A stretch of DNA of 5,229 bases from an uncultured Collinsella sp. (GTDB lineage Bacteria > Actinomycetota > Coriobacteriia > Coriobacteriales > Coriobacteriaceae), in NCBI GenBank assembly GCA_900556675.1, contig USQE01000106.1, positions 1-5,229 on the forward strand, read 5' to 3'. Both the position numbers and the translations under genes were made by a program. Shown in pieces: positions 1 through 5,142 of the stretch (position 1 is its first letter; every line of letters starts with the position of its first letter). The notes beneath the pieces are model-generated. The model did no database searches and was not told the origin of the DNA. It was given only the letters and a program-made list of their open reading frames with translations.

Positions 1-50
1 GGAAAAGTATTTGACTTCGTTTTCCAACAAACAAAACCGGTCATCGCAAC

Positions 51-81
51 GCAAACGGGGCCTGCGCTTAGCGTAGGCCCC
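51..81 (-). terminator. Probable intrinsic terminator after the SIS deglycase gene
   Basis: An 11-bp GC-rich stem (57-67 with 71-81) encloses a 3-base loop (TTA). It lies about 42 bases past the stop of the SIS gene. On the minus strand the stem is followed by GTTTGCGTTGCG, which is only a weak U-tract. One pair (64/74) is a C-A mismatch in minus-strand RNA but a G-U wobble in plus-strand RNA. The plus side has no T-run, so minus-strand termination is the better reading. Confidence 0.6.
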
Positions 82-94
82 GACGTGAGAAGTT

Positions 95-108
95 GTTACC
101 CCGGTAAC
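95..108. repeat. Short inverted repeat between SIS gene stop and terminator
   Basis: GTTACC and GGTAAC form 6-bp arms around a CC centre, 15 bases past the SIS gene stop. A second overlapping pairing, AAGTT (90-94) with AACTT (106-110), is also possible. It could be a small RNA hairpin protecting the 3' end or a protein site. Nothing else in the sequence settles its role. Confidence 0.35.
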
Positions 109-122
109 TTAATACCGCTCGA

Positions 123-1091
123 TTAGTACTGCTCGATACCCATGTAGCGACGAACCTCGGGGCTGTGGTCGAACACCTTGCCGCGGGCGGCGCGCAGCTC
201 GCAGCTCATGTTGTAGAAGAAGATCGGCTCCAGGAACGAACGCACGCTGGCAGGCACGTCGCCCACACCGTACTCGAGCGCATCGAGCACCATGACCGTA
301 TCGGTGTGCGTGTTGAGGAACGCCAGCGCGCGCTCCTCCATGGGGCGGCACTCGCCCGATCCAAGCTGCACAAAGTAGAACACGCCGGGCTCGGTAGCCT
401 CGAACGGGCCGTGGAAATACTCGCCGGAGTGAATGTAGCAGCAGTGCTGCCATTGCATCTCCATGAGCGAGCAGATCGCCATGGCGTAGGTCTGGCTAAA
501 GTTGGGGCCGGAACCCAGGATATAGAAGAACTTGTGCTGCTGGCAGAGCTCGGCAAAGCGATCGCCCAGCTCGGCGTTGACCTTCTCACGGGCAGCGGGC
601 AGCAACGCATCCATCTGCTTGAGGCCCTCGTACATGTCGGCGAGTGCCTCGTAGCCTTCCTGCTGGTCGAGCAGCTCGGCGGCGATCAGAGCGCCGATAC
701 CCTGCGGGACCTCGGCCTGCGGGACGCCCTCGCCCCAGGGGTAGACCCAGGTGGTCCACTTGCCGTTATCGATCTTGGAGCCCTCGCAGTCGGTCATGGC
801 CACGACCTCGGCGCCGGCCGCCAGCGCCATCTCGCAGCCGTCGACGACCTCCTGCGTGTTACCGCTGTGGCTGCAGGCGATGACGAGCGACTTCGGCCCT
901 AGGCTCTTGGGGGCCATCAGGCAAAACTCGCGTGCCGTGTAGACCGTCGAGGCAAACGTGGTGGCCTCGCGCTTGAGCAGTTCGTTGGCCGGCATCAGGT
1001 CGATCATCGAACCGCCGCAGGCGATCCAAAAGACGTTCTCAATCTTGCCCTTGCGCTCGATAATTTCCTGGACCAGATCGTGTGCGTTCAC
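123..1091 (-). CDS. Double-SIS-domain fructosamine 6-phosphate deglycase (FrlB/FraB-like)
   Basis: The 322-residue protein carries two SIS (sugar isomerase) domains. Family enzymes cleave a 6-phosphorylated Amadori adduct, such as fructoselysine 6-phosphate, to glucose 6-phosphate and the free amino acid in the cytoplasm. Seen here: ACGGS (24-28) and SHSGNTQE (74-81) in the first SIS domain, and ILGSGPN (191-197) in the second. The stretch SGEYFHGP (222-229) and the tail HSPEVRRYMGIEQY closely resemble what I recall of E. coli FrlB (SGEFRHGP and a tail ending in RRYYGGLVEY). E211 and H227 are 16 residues apart, the spacing of the catalytic Glu/His pair of FraB and of GlmS E488/H504. Length is near the usual 325-340. 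The start is GTG, set by a strong AAGGAGG. It is last in a leftward recQ-gntR-SIS run, with its own promoter. The family is fairly sure. The exact substrate (lysine, asparagine or another adduct, fructose or glucose type) cannot be read from the sequence, so no symbol is given. Confidence 0.85.
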   Translation of the reverse strand: MNAHDLVQEIIERKGKIENVFWIACGGSMIDLMPANELLKREATTFASTVYTAREFCLMAPKSLGPKSLVIACSHSGNTQEVVDGCEMALAAGAEVVAMTDCEGSKIDNGKWTTWVYPWGEGVPQAEVPQGIGALIAAELLDQQEGYEALADMYEGLKQMDALLPAAREKVNAELGDRFAELCQQHKFFYILGSGPNFSQTYAMAICSLMEMQWQHCCYIHSGEYFHGPFEATEPGVFYFVQLGSGECRPMEERALAFLNTHTDTVMVLDALEYGVGDVPASVRSFLEPIFFYNMSCELRAARGKVFDHSPEVRRYMGIEQY

Positions 1092-1100
1092 GGTGATGTT

Positions 1101-1107
1101 CCTCCTT
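1101..1107 (-). promoter_or_regulatory. Strong ribosome binding site fixing the GTG start of the SIS gene
   Basis: The minus strand reads AAGGAGG, then 9 bases, then GTG at 1091-1089. No ATG lies between the motif and the GTG, so this site supports the GTG start. Confidence 0.85.
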
Positions 1108-1145
1108 GTGTGGCAGCCTTGAACGACGGCAGCTCGTACCTGCGG

Positions 1146-1165
1146 TCGTTCTATGTTGTCCTATT
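1146..1165. promoter_or_regulatory. Candidate operator 2: tandem 10-bp repeats over the SIS gene start site
   Basis: On the plus strand, TCGTTCTATG and TTGTCCTATT stand head to tail with a 10-bp period. Each differs at one base from the nine-base core TTGTTCTAT found perfectly at 1208-1227. The pair overlaps the predicted -10 box (1164-1169) and the expected transcription start near 1157, where a bound repressor would block initiation. The likely ligand is the GntR/UTRA protein encoded immediately upstream; that is inference from position. Confidence 0.5.
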
Positions 1166-1192
1166 TATAGCACGCACGACGATGCACGTGAA
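1164..1192 (-). promoter_or_regulatory. Promoter of the SIS deglycase gene
   Basis: On the minus strand the -35 candidate is TTCACG (1192-1187; four of six bases match TTGACA). After a 17-bp spacer comes TATAAA as the -10 (1169-1164). Transcription would start near 1157, giving a leader of about 65 bases. The promoter lies between two repeat-pair operators, so the SIS gene can be controlled separately from read-through out of recQ-gntR. Confidence 0.55.
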
Positions 1193-1202
1193 GTCATTTC
1201 AC
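1188..1202. promoter_or_regulatory. Inverted repeat overlapping the -35 box
   Basis: GTGAA and TTCAC form arms around a 5-base centre (GTCAT), with the inner T/A also symmetric. Dyads of this size suit a dimeric regulator, and this one covers the -35 of the SIS promoter. It is a rival candidate operator to the tandem decamers, or the site of a second regulator. A chance dyad is possible. Confidence 0.3.
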
Positions 1203-1207
1203 CAAAC

Positions 1208-1227
1208 TTGTTCTATATTGTTCTATC
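1208..1227. promoter_or_regulatory. Candidate operator 1: tandem 10-bp repeats upstream of the SIS promoter
   Basis: TTGTTCTATA and TTGTTCTATC stand head to tail on the plus strand, with the first nine bases identical. The pair begins 8 bases past the gntR stop and lies about 15 bp upstream of the -35 box. It is 62 bp from operator 2 start to start, close to six helical turns, which would place both pairs on the same DNA face. Confidence 0.5.
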
Positions 1228-1235
1228 TGTGGACG

Positions 1236-1991
1236 TTAGATGTCGAAGACGTAGCGCGAGCCCACGATCTTTTGGCGTCCGAGCAGCAAGGGCCGCTCGT
1301 CCTCATCGGTAAAGTAAGCCTCCATATAGAAGAGCGGCTCGCCGACCGGCACCTCCAGCAGCAGGGCCGCTTGAGCATCGGCAAGCGCAATCTCCACGGT
1401 GCAGGGGTCGGACTTGAGCGGCGCGCGACCCGAACGCTCGGCAACGAGCGCAAAGATGGAATTGTCCGTGAGTTCCTTGTCGGCAAGCGTCTGCAGATAG
1501 GGATGGTCGGCCAGCACAAAGGCGTTGTTCTCGAGCATGACGGGCACGCCATCTGCCGTGCGCACGCGCTCGACCACGATGAGCTCGCAGCCGGGTTCCA
1601 CCCCAAAAAACGCCGCGTCCTCGCGCGTCGCCGCAACCACCGTGCGCGACACCAGACGTGCTCCGGCCACCATGTCGTTGGCGGCGCAACCCTCGGAAAA
1701 GCTCTGAACGTCACCCTTCTGGACAATCTTGCGTTTGAGCTTGGGCGCACACACAAACGTGCCCCTCCCCTGCTGGCGGTTGAGATACCCCGCGCGCGAC
1801 AGCTCCTCGACGGCGCGGCGCACGGTGATGCGTCCCACGCCGTAGTACTTCGCGAGCTCCATCTCGGAAGGAATGCGCGAGCCGGATGCGTACACGCCGC
1901 GCGCGATCTCGCCCTTTAGGTCGTCCATAACCTGCTGGTACAGCGGCACGGCGGACACCTCAGTGCGCTCGGTTTTATCGTCGGATGTCAT
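1236..1991 (-). CDS. GntR-family transcriptional regulator with UTRA ligand domain (HutC subfamily)
   Basis: The 251-residue protein has an N-terminal GntR winged helix-turn-helix (about 15-80), including PLYQQ (16-20), GSRIPSE (37-43), the recognition-helix region GRITVRRAVEEL (53-64) and the wing QQGRGTF (73-79). A UTRA effector domain follows (about 93-248), including VERVRTADGVPV (140-151) and the closing GRQKIVGSRYV (238-248). Proteins of this type usually repress sugar or amino-sugar genes until a phosphorylated ligand binds UTRA. The ATG start sits two bases after the recQ stop (TAACGATG). A GGAG 7 bases upstream lies inside the recQ tail, so the two are probably co-transcribed and translationally coupled. 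No terminator is visible between this gene and the SIS gene downstream. Adjacent position and the repeat operators suggest it controls the SIS deglycase gene and answers to a fructosamine phosphate or related ligand; both are inference. Alternative targets elsewhere cannot be excluded. Confidence 0.9.
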   Translation of the reverse strand: MTSDDKTERTEVSAVPLYQQVMDDLKGEIARGVYASGSRIPSEMELAKYYGVGRITVRRAVEELSRAGYLNRQQGRGTFVCAPKLKRKIVQKGDVQSFSEGCAANDMVAGARLVSRTVVAATREDAAFFGVEPGCELIVVERVRTADGVPVMLENNAFVLADHPYLQTLADKELTDNSIFALVAERSGRAPLKSDPCTVEIALADAQAALLLEVPVGEPLFYMEAYFTDEDERPLLLGRQKIVGSRYVFDI

Positions 1992-1993
1992 CG

Positions 1994-3976
1994 TTATGCT
2001 CCATTCCGTGCATGCTCGGACTCAAACTCTTCAATCGCCGCCATAAACTGCTCGCCAAAGGCATCGGCCTTTTTCTCGCCGATGCCGTTGACCTGGATAA
2101 GCTCGTCGCGCGTCTGCGGGCGTAGGCGGCACAGGCCGCGCAGAGCCTTGTCGGAGAAGACCATGTACGGCGCCATCTCCAGCTCGGTCGAAATCTCCTT
2201 GCGCAGGGCACGCAGGCGCTCGAACAGCTCGGCATCGTCGCCCACGCGCGGGCCCTGATCCAGCTCGGCCTCCTCACGCAGCAGATCCACCGCGCGGCGG
2301 GCACGGGCCGAGGCCTTGCGCTTGGACGCACGACGCTTGACGGTAAAGGCAAACGCCTCGTCCTCGACCTCGCCGGCACGCGGGCCCAGGCCAACGACCG
2401 GGTACTGCCCCTGCGAGGCGGCCAAGTAACCGCGGCCGCACAGCTGGCCGATGATGTCCTTGATGCGCCCGACCGATTCGCTCGACAGCTCACCATAGCC
2501 GCGGTCCTCGTCCAGATGCATCTGGCGAATGCGCTCGGTGTTGCCGCCGTGGAGCACGTCGGCGATGAGCGACTTGCCAAAGCGCATGGGTCGCGTGGCC
2601 ACATAGCGCACAGCGGCGCGGGCCATATCGGTGACGTCCTCGACCTCGAACTGCGTGAGGCAGTTGCTGCAGTTGCCGCAGCCCTCGGCCTCGTCCGTGG
2701 CGGTGGCGCCCGCACCAGCCGCGGCAGCATGCTCGGCCGCGGCCTCGTCGCCAAAGTAGCGCAGCATGTATTCGCGCAGGCAGCCGGTGGTATTGCAGTA
2801 GCCCTCCATCTGGCTGAGCAGACGGTAGCGGTTCTGGAGCGCCCACGCGCGCTGCTCGTCGTCGAGTGCCTCATCGGCGGCATCACCGCGGTCGATTAAA
2901 AAGCGGCGCATGCGAAAATCGTTACCGTTCCACAGCAAGTGGCAGCTTGCCGGGTCGCCATCACGGCCGGCGCGGCCCGCCTCTTGGTAGTATGCCTCGA
3001 TGCTCTCGGGCACGTTGTTGTGGATCACGTAGCGCACGTTGGGCTTGTCGATGCCCATGCCAAAGGCGTTGGTGGCAACCATCACCTGAATGTCGTCGTC
3101 GATAAAGGCACGCTGGCTCTGGCGGCGGGCGTCGTTGCCCATGCCGGCATGGTAGCGACCCACGCGAATGCCGCTGGGGCCCAGCGCCTCGGCAAGCTCG
3201 CCTGCCAGCGCATCGACCGTCTTGCGGGTCGAGCAATACACGATGCCGCTCTCGCCCGAATGCGCAATCACATAGTCGCGCACCCAGGCGGTCTTGGCCT
3301 TGTCGCCCATCTCCTCGCAACCAAAGTAGAGGTTCTTGCGATCGAAGCCCGTCACCACCGTCGCGGGGTTTTGCAGGCCGAGCATCTGCTGAATGTCCGC
3401 GCGCACACGCTCGGTCGCCGTAGCGGTAAAGGCTGCCACGATAGGGCGCTGCGGCAGGGAATCGATGAACTCGCGAATCTGCAGGTAGGCGGGGCGGAAA
3501 TCCTGGCCCCATTGGCTCACGCAGTGGGCCTCGTCAATGGCCACGAGCGGCACGCCGATGCCGCCTTCGGCCGCAGCTTCCTGCGCAAAGGCCAAAAAAC
3601 GCGGCTCAAGCAAGCGCTCGGGCGCCACGTACATAAGCTGATAGCGGCCCTCGCGCGCCCGCTTGAGCACGGTGTTTTGCTGGGCCGGGGTAAGGCTGGA
3701 GTTGAGATAGCTGGGTCGCGCACCCGCCGCGAGCAACGCACGGGTCTGGTCCTCCATAAGCGACAGCAGCGGACTCACCACAAAGGTGATGCCGGGCAGC
3801 ATGAGCGCGGGCACCTGGTAGCAAATGGACTTGCCGGCGCCCGTGGGCATAACACCCAACGCATCGCGACCGGCAAGGATTGCATCGACCATGCGGTCCT
3901 GTCCCGGGCGAAACGAGGTGTAGCCAAAATAGGCGCCGAGCGTGTCGAGCGCCATCTGCTGCATGCTATCGGTCAT
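1994..3976 (-). CDS. recQ: ATP-dependent 3'-5' DNA helicase RecQ
   Basis: RecQ unwinds DNA in recombinational repair and stalled-fork processing. This 660-residue protein has the full architecture: motif 0 GYTSFRPGQ (18-26), Walker A MPTGAGKS (43-50), DEAH box (148-151), the RecQ-specific aromatic loop SQWGQDFRP (154-162), motif III FTATAT (183-188) and motif VI QEAGRAGRDG (331-340). A Cys4 zinc site (C399, C433, C436, C439), a winged-helix RQC region (about 445-545) and a C-terminal HRDC domain (about 580-655) follow. An Ala/Gly-rich insert (about 411-431) stretches the first zinc-site gap to 33 residues, against 16 in E. coli RecQ (C380 to C397). Total length is somewhat above the E. coli protein (about 610). 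The ATG has AGGA 4 bases upstream and a TATAAT box about 32 bases upstream. The stop is two bases from the following gntR start. Nothing suggests loss of function. Confidence 0.97.
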   Translation of the reverse strand: MTDSMQQMALDTLGAYFGYTSFRPGQDRMVDAILAGRDALGVMPTGAGKSICYQVPALMLPGITFVVSPLLSLMEDQTRALLAAGARPSYLNSSLTPAQQNTVLKRAREGRYQLMYVAPERLLEPRFLAFAQEAAAEGGIGVPLVAIDEAHCVSQWGQDFRPAYLQIREFIDSLPQRPIVAAFTATATERVRADIQQMLGLQNPATVVTGFDRKNLYFGCEEMGDKAKTAWVRDYVIAHSGESGIVYCSTRKTVDALAGELAEALGPSGIRVGRYHAGMGNDARRQSQRAFIDDDIQVMVATNAFGMGIDKPNVRYVIHNNVPESIEAYYQEAGRAGRDGDPASCHLLWNGNDFRMRRFLIDRGDAADEALDDEQRAWALQNRYRLLSQMEGYCNTTGCLREYMLRYFGDEAAAEHAAAAGAGATATDEAEGCGNCSNCLTQFEVEDVTDMARAAVRYVATRPMRFGKSLIADVLHGGNTERIRQMHLDEDRGYGELSSESVGRIKDIIGQLCGRGYLAASQGQYPVVGLGPRAGEVEDEAFAFTVKRRASKRKASARARRAVDLLREEAELDQGPRVGDDAELFERLRALRKEISTELEMAPYMVFSDKALRGLCRLRPQTRDELIQVNGIGEKKADAFGEQFMAAIEEFESEHARNGA

Positions 3977-4007
3977 GGTTTCCTAACGTCCAAGTCATCT
4001 GCCGCCG

Positions 4008-4013
4008 ATTATA
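4008..4013 (-). promoter_or_regulatory. -10 box of the recQ promoter
   Basis: A perfect TATAAT on the minus strand ends 31 bases before the recQ ATG, giving a leader of about 25 bases with TAGGA as ribosome binding site. At 16-18 bp spacing I see no good -35 (GGCACC, CGGCAC or GCGGCA), and no TGn extension. The promoter may therefore be weak or activator-assisted. Confidence 0.5.
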
Positions 4014-4075
4014 CGCCGCCACGCGGACCGGTGCCGCGCCGCCATCGGCCACGGGCAACGTAATCCAAGGCGAAC

Positions 4076-4174
4076 GAGCGTGGATTTTTGGACACTTTCA
4101 GGATGAGCGTGGATAATCTCCCACTTTGAGCCCGTCACCAAGCCAAAAACGGAATATTTTCCACGCTCATTCTG
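4076..4174. repeat. Inverted-repeat element with three GAGCGTGGA copies (MITE/REPIN-like)
   Basis: The core is a 76-bp segment with 15-bp inverted ends: 4099-4113 (CAGGATGAGCGTGGA) pairs with 4160-4174, all Watson-Crick except one G-U. A third copy, GAGCGTGGAT (4076-4085), lies just outside in direct orientation with the copy at 4105-4114. Inside, CCGT (4132-4135) can pair with ACGG (4149-4152). There is no ORF and no clear target-site duplication. The form fits a small non-autonomous dispersed element or paired extragenic palindrome. It resembles repeats I believe occur in Collinsella intergenic DNA, but copy number is unverified. It lies between the gntR paralogue and recQ. Confidence 0.5.
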
Positions 4175-4197
4175 CAGATTGCCGCTTAGGGGCGTTT

Positions 4198-4238
4198 GCA
4201 GCGTCGAGCCGTTACGCGGTTTGGTAAAACCGCGTAAC
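4198..4238. repeat. Hairpin unit 1: GCAGCGTCGA plus 12-bp perfect stem
   Basis: GCAGCGTCGA (4198-4207) precedes a perfect 12-bp stem, GTTACGCGGTTT (4211-4222) with 4227-4238, around a 4-base loop (GGTA). AACCAA (4236-4241) overlaps the end of the stem and continues past it. The stem is strong, but neither strand has a U-tract, so a simple intrinsic terminator is unlikely. The same arrangement recurs about 48 bp to the right. Confidence 0.6.
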
Positions 4239-4245
4239 CAAAGGA

Positions 4246-4288
4246 GCAGCGTCGACCGATCCGCCGTTCGTCAGAACGGCGGAACCAA
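4246..4288. repeat. Hairpin unit 2: GCAGCGTCGA plus 10-bp stem, next to the gntR stop
   Basis: GCAGCGTCGA (4246-4255) precedes a perfect 10-bp stem (4260-4269 with 4274-4283) around the loop GTCA, and AACCAA (4283-4288) follows. The stem begins 7 bases past the stop of the gntR gene at 4291, so it may act as that gene's 3' hairpin. After the stem the minus strand reads ATCGGTCGAC with no U-run, so any termination would be non-canonical. Flanking motifs match unit 1, but the stem sequence differs. Confidence 0.55.
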
Positions 4289-4290
4289 CC

Positions 4291-5010
4291 CTACATGACC
4301 ATAACGTAGCGCGATCCCACGTAGTACTGCTTACCCATCAGGACCGGCTCGCCATTGGGACCGGTAAAGCTGGCACGCAGGTTGAGCAGCGGATCGTGCG
4401 GAGCAATGCCCAACTCGGCTGCCTGCTCGGTATTGGCACGAACGGCCTCGACCGTGCGGTAGCCAACCGAGACAATCGGCGTTCCGCCAACACGCTCGAC
4501 CTCGGCAAAAATCGACTTGTCCTCAAGATCGGCCGTCAACAGCTCACGGTAGGCGTCAAACGGCACAAAGATGTTCTCCTCAAAGATGGGCTCGCCGTCG
4601 GCTGTACGCACGCGCTTAATATGCAGCAGCAGCGCGTCCTTCTGCAGGCCAAAGAACTCCATCTCGTTTTGACGTGCCGGCACAATCTGGCGATCGACCA
4701 CATGCGCGCCCGCCTTCATGCCGTTGCTGGCACACAGCGCGGTAAACGTCTGCAGCGTCGAAGCGTGGAACTGACGATTGATGTGCGGCGTGGAGACAAA
4801 GGTACCACGGCCCTGCTGCTTAACCAGGTAGCCATCGGAGCACAGCTCCTCGACGGCGCGGCGCACCGTAATGCGGCTCACGTCGTACTGCTCGGCTAGC
4901 TCAAGCTCGGACGGAATACGCTCCTTGGGTGCATAAACACCTTTCTCGATCGCATCCTTGATCTCGTCGTAAATCTGCTGGTAAAGCGGTGCATTTTTGG
5001 GCGCGGACAT
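4291..5010 (-). CDS. GntR-family transcriptional regulator with UTRA ligand domain, paralogue of the regulator at 1236-1991
   Basis: The 239-residue protein has a GntR winged helix-turn-helix (about 6-72), with PLYQQ (8-12), RIPSELELAE (31-40), SRITVRRAVEEL (45-56) and QQGRGTF (65-71). A UTRA effector domain follows (about 85-236), with IKRVRTADGEP (131-141) and the closing YYVGSRYV (229-236). Over the DNA-binding domain it shares 44 of 66 residues with the other regulator in this window, and the recognition region differs only in its first residue (Ser for Gly). The ATG start has a weak AAGAG 9 bases upstream. It appears to be monocistronic: a terminator lies upstream at 5143-5188 and hairpins lie just past its stop. 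The AT-rich repeats at 5025-5066 may be its own operator. The regulated pathway and ligand are not identifiable; a sugar phosphate is the family norm. Confidence 0.9.
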   Translation of the reverse strand: MSAPKNAPLYQQIYDEIKDAIEKGVYAPKERIPSELELAEQYDVSRITVRRAVEELCSDGYLVKQQGRGTFVSTPHINRQFHASTLQTFTALCASNGMKAGAHVVDRQIVPARQNEMEFFGLQKDALLLHIKRVRTADGEPIFEENIFVPFDAYRELLTADLEDKSIFAEVERVGGTPIVSVGYRTVEAVRANTEQAAELGIAPHDPLLNLRASFTGPNGEPVLMGKQYYVGSRYVMVM

Positions 5011-5024
5011 ATCTGATCACTCTT

Positions 5025-5066
5025 ATCGAAATATCGAAATAACTAATACGTATATAACGTCTAGTT
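5025..5066. promoter_or_regulatory. AT-rich control region with direct and inverted repeats upstream of the gntR paralogue
   Basis: ATCGAAAT occurs twice in perfect tandem (5025-5032, 5033-5040). Next, AACTAATACGT (5041-5051) and ACGTCTAGTT (5057-5066) form an imperfect inverted repeat with one bulged base. It contains the palindrome ATACGTAT (5046-5053). Minus-strand -10-like boxes (TATATA at 5056-5051) fall inside the inverted repeat, but no convincing -35 is visible. This is a plausible autoregulatory operator and promoter. Exact boxes are uncertain. Confidence 0.4.
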
Positions 5067-5102
5067 TCATGTTACCTCATAATGATAAAACGATACACCC
5101 TC

Positions 5103-5135
5103 CCTACCAAAAAGCGACAGCTTCATTTTGGTAGG
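5103..5135. repeat. Inverted repeat with nested hairpin upstream of the gntR paralogue
   Basis: CCTACCAAAA (5103-5112) and TTTTGGTAGG (5126-5135) form a 10-bp dyad. A smaller AAGC/GCTT stem with loop GACA (5112-5123) can nest inside. On the plus strand TTTTA follows, which looks terminator-like, but no plus-strand gene precedes it. It could instead be an upstream operator or an RNA structure made by read-through from the right. Confidence 0.4.
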
Positions 5136-5142
5136 TTTTATC

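Noticed and set aside
1..44. Possible start of another leftward gene (ATG at 44-42) or an inverted repeat GGAAAA/TTTTCC (1-6, 20-25)
   Set aside because: The ATG has no ribosome site and only 14 codons are visible. The 6-bp A/T-rich dyad with a 13-base gap is too weak to call.
165..902. Plus-strand open frame (245 codons) opposite the SIS gene
   Set aside because: Antisense shadow of a gene with clear SIS motifs; Leu/Ala/His-rich composition and no domain.
1080..1919. Plus-strand open frame (279 codons) opposite gntR and the spacer
   Set aside because: Antisense to a clear GntR/UTRA gene, with no domain and no ribosome site I can support.
2939..4063. Long plus-strand open frame (374 codons) opposite recQ
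   Set aside because: It lies almost wholly antisense to a recQ gene with complete motifs. The product is rich in His, Arg, Ala and Gly with no recognisable domain, as expected from a GC-rich complement frame.
4076..4174. CRISPR-like array from the repeated GAGCGTGGA motif
   Set aside because: There are only three short copies, one inverted, with unequal spacing and no cas gene. Inverted ends fit a small repeat element better.
3977..4290. tRNA, riboswitch or small protein gene in the recQ upstream gap
   Set aside because: I find no cloverleaf, no known riboswitch core and no ORF with a ribosome site. The structure present is accounted for by the repeats and the recQ promoter.
5067..5126. Small minus-strand ORF of 19 codons (MKLSLFGREGVSFYHYEVT) before the gntR paralogue
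   Set aside because: There is no ribosome binding site before its ATG, which lies within the 5103-5135 hairpin, and it resembles no leader peptide I know.
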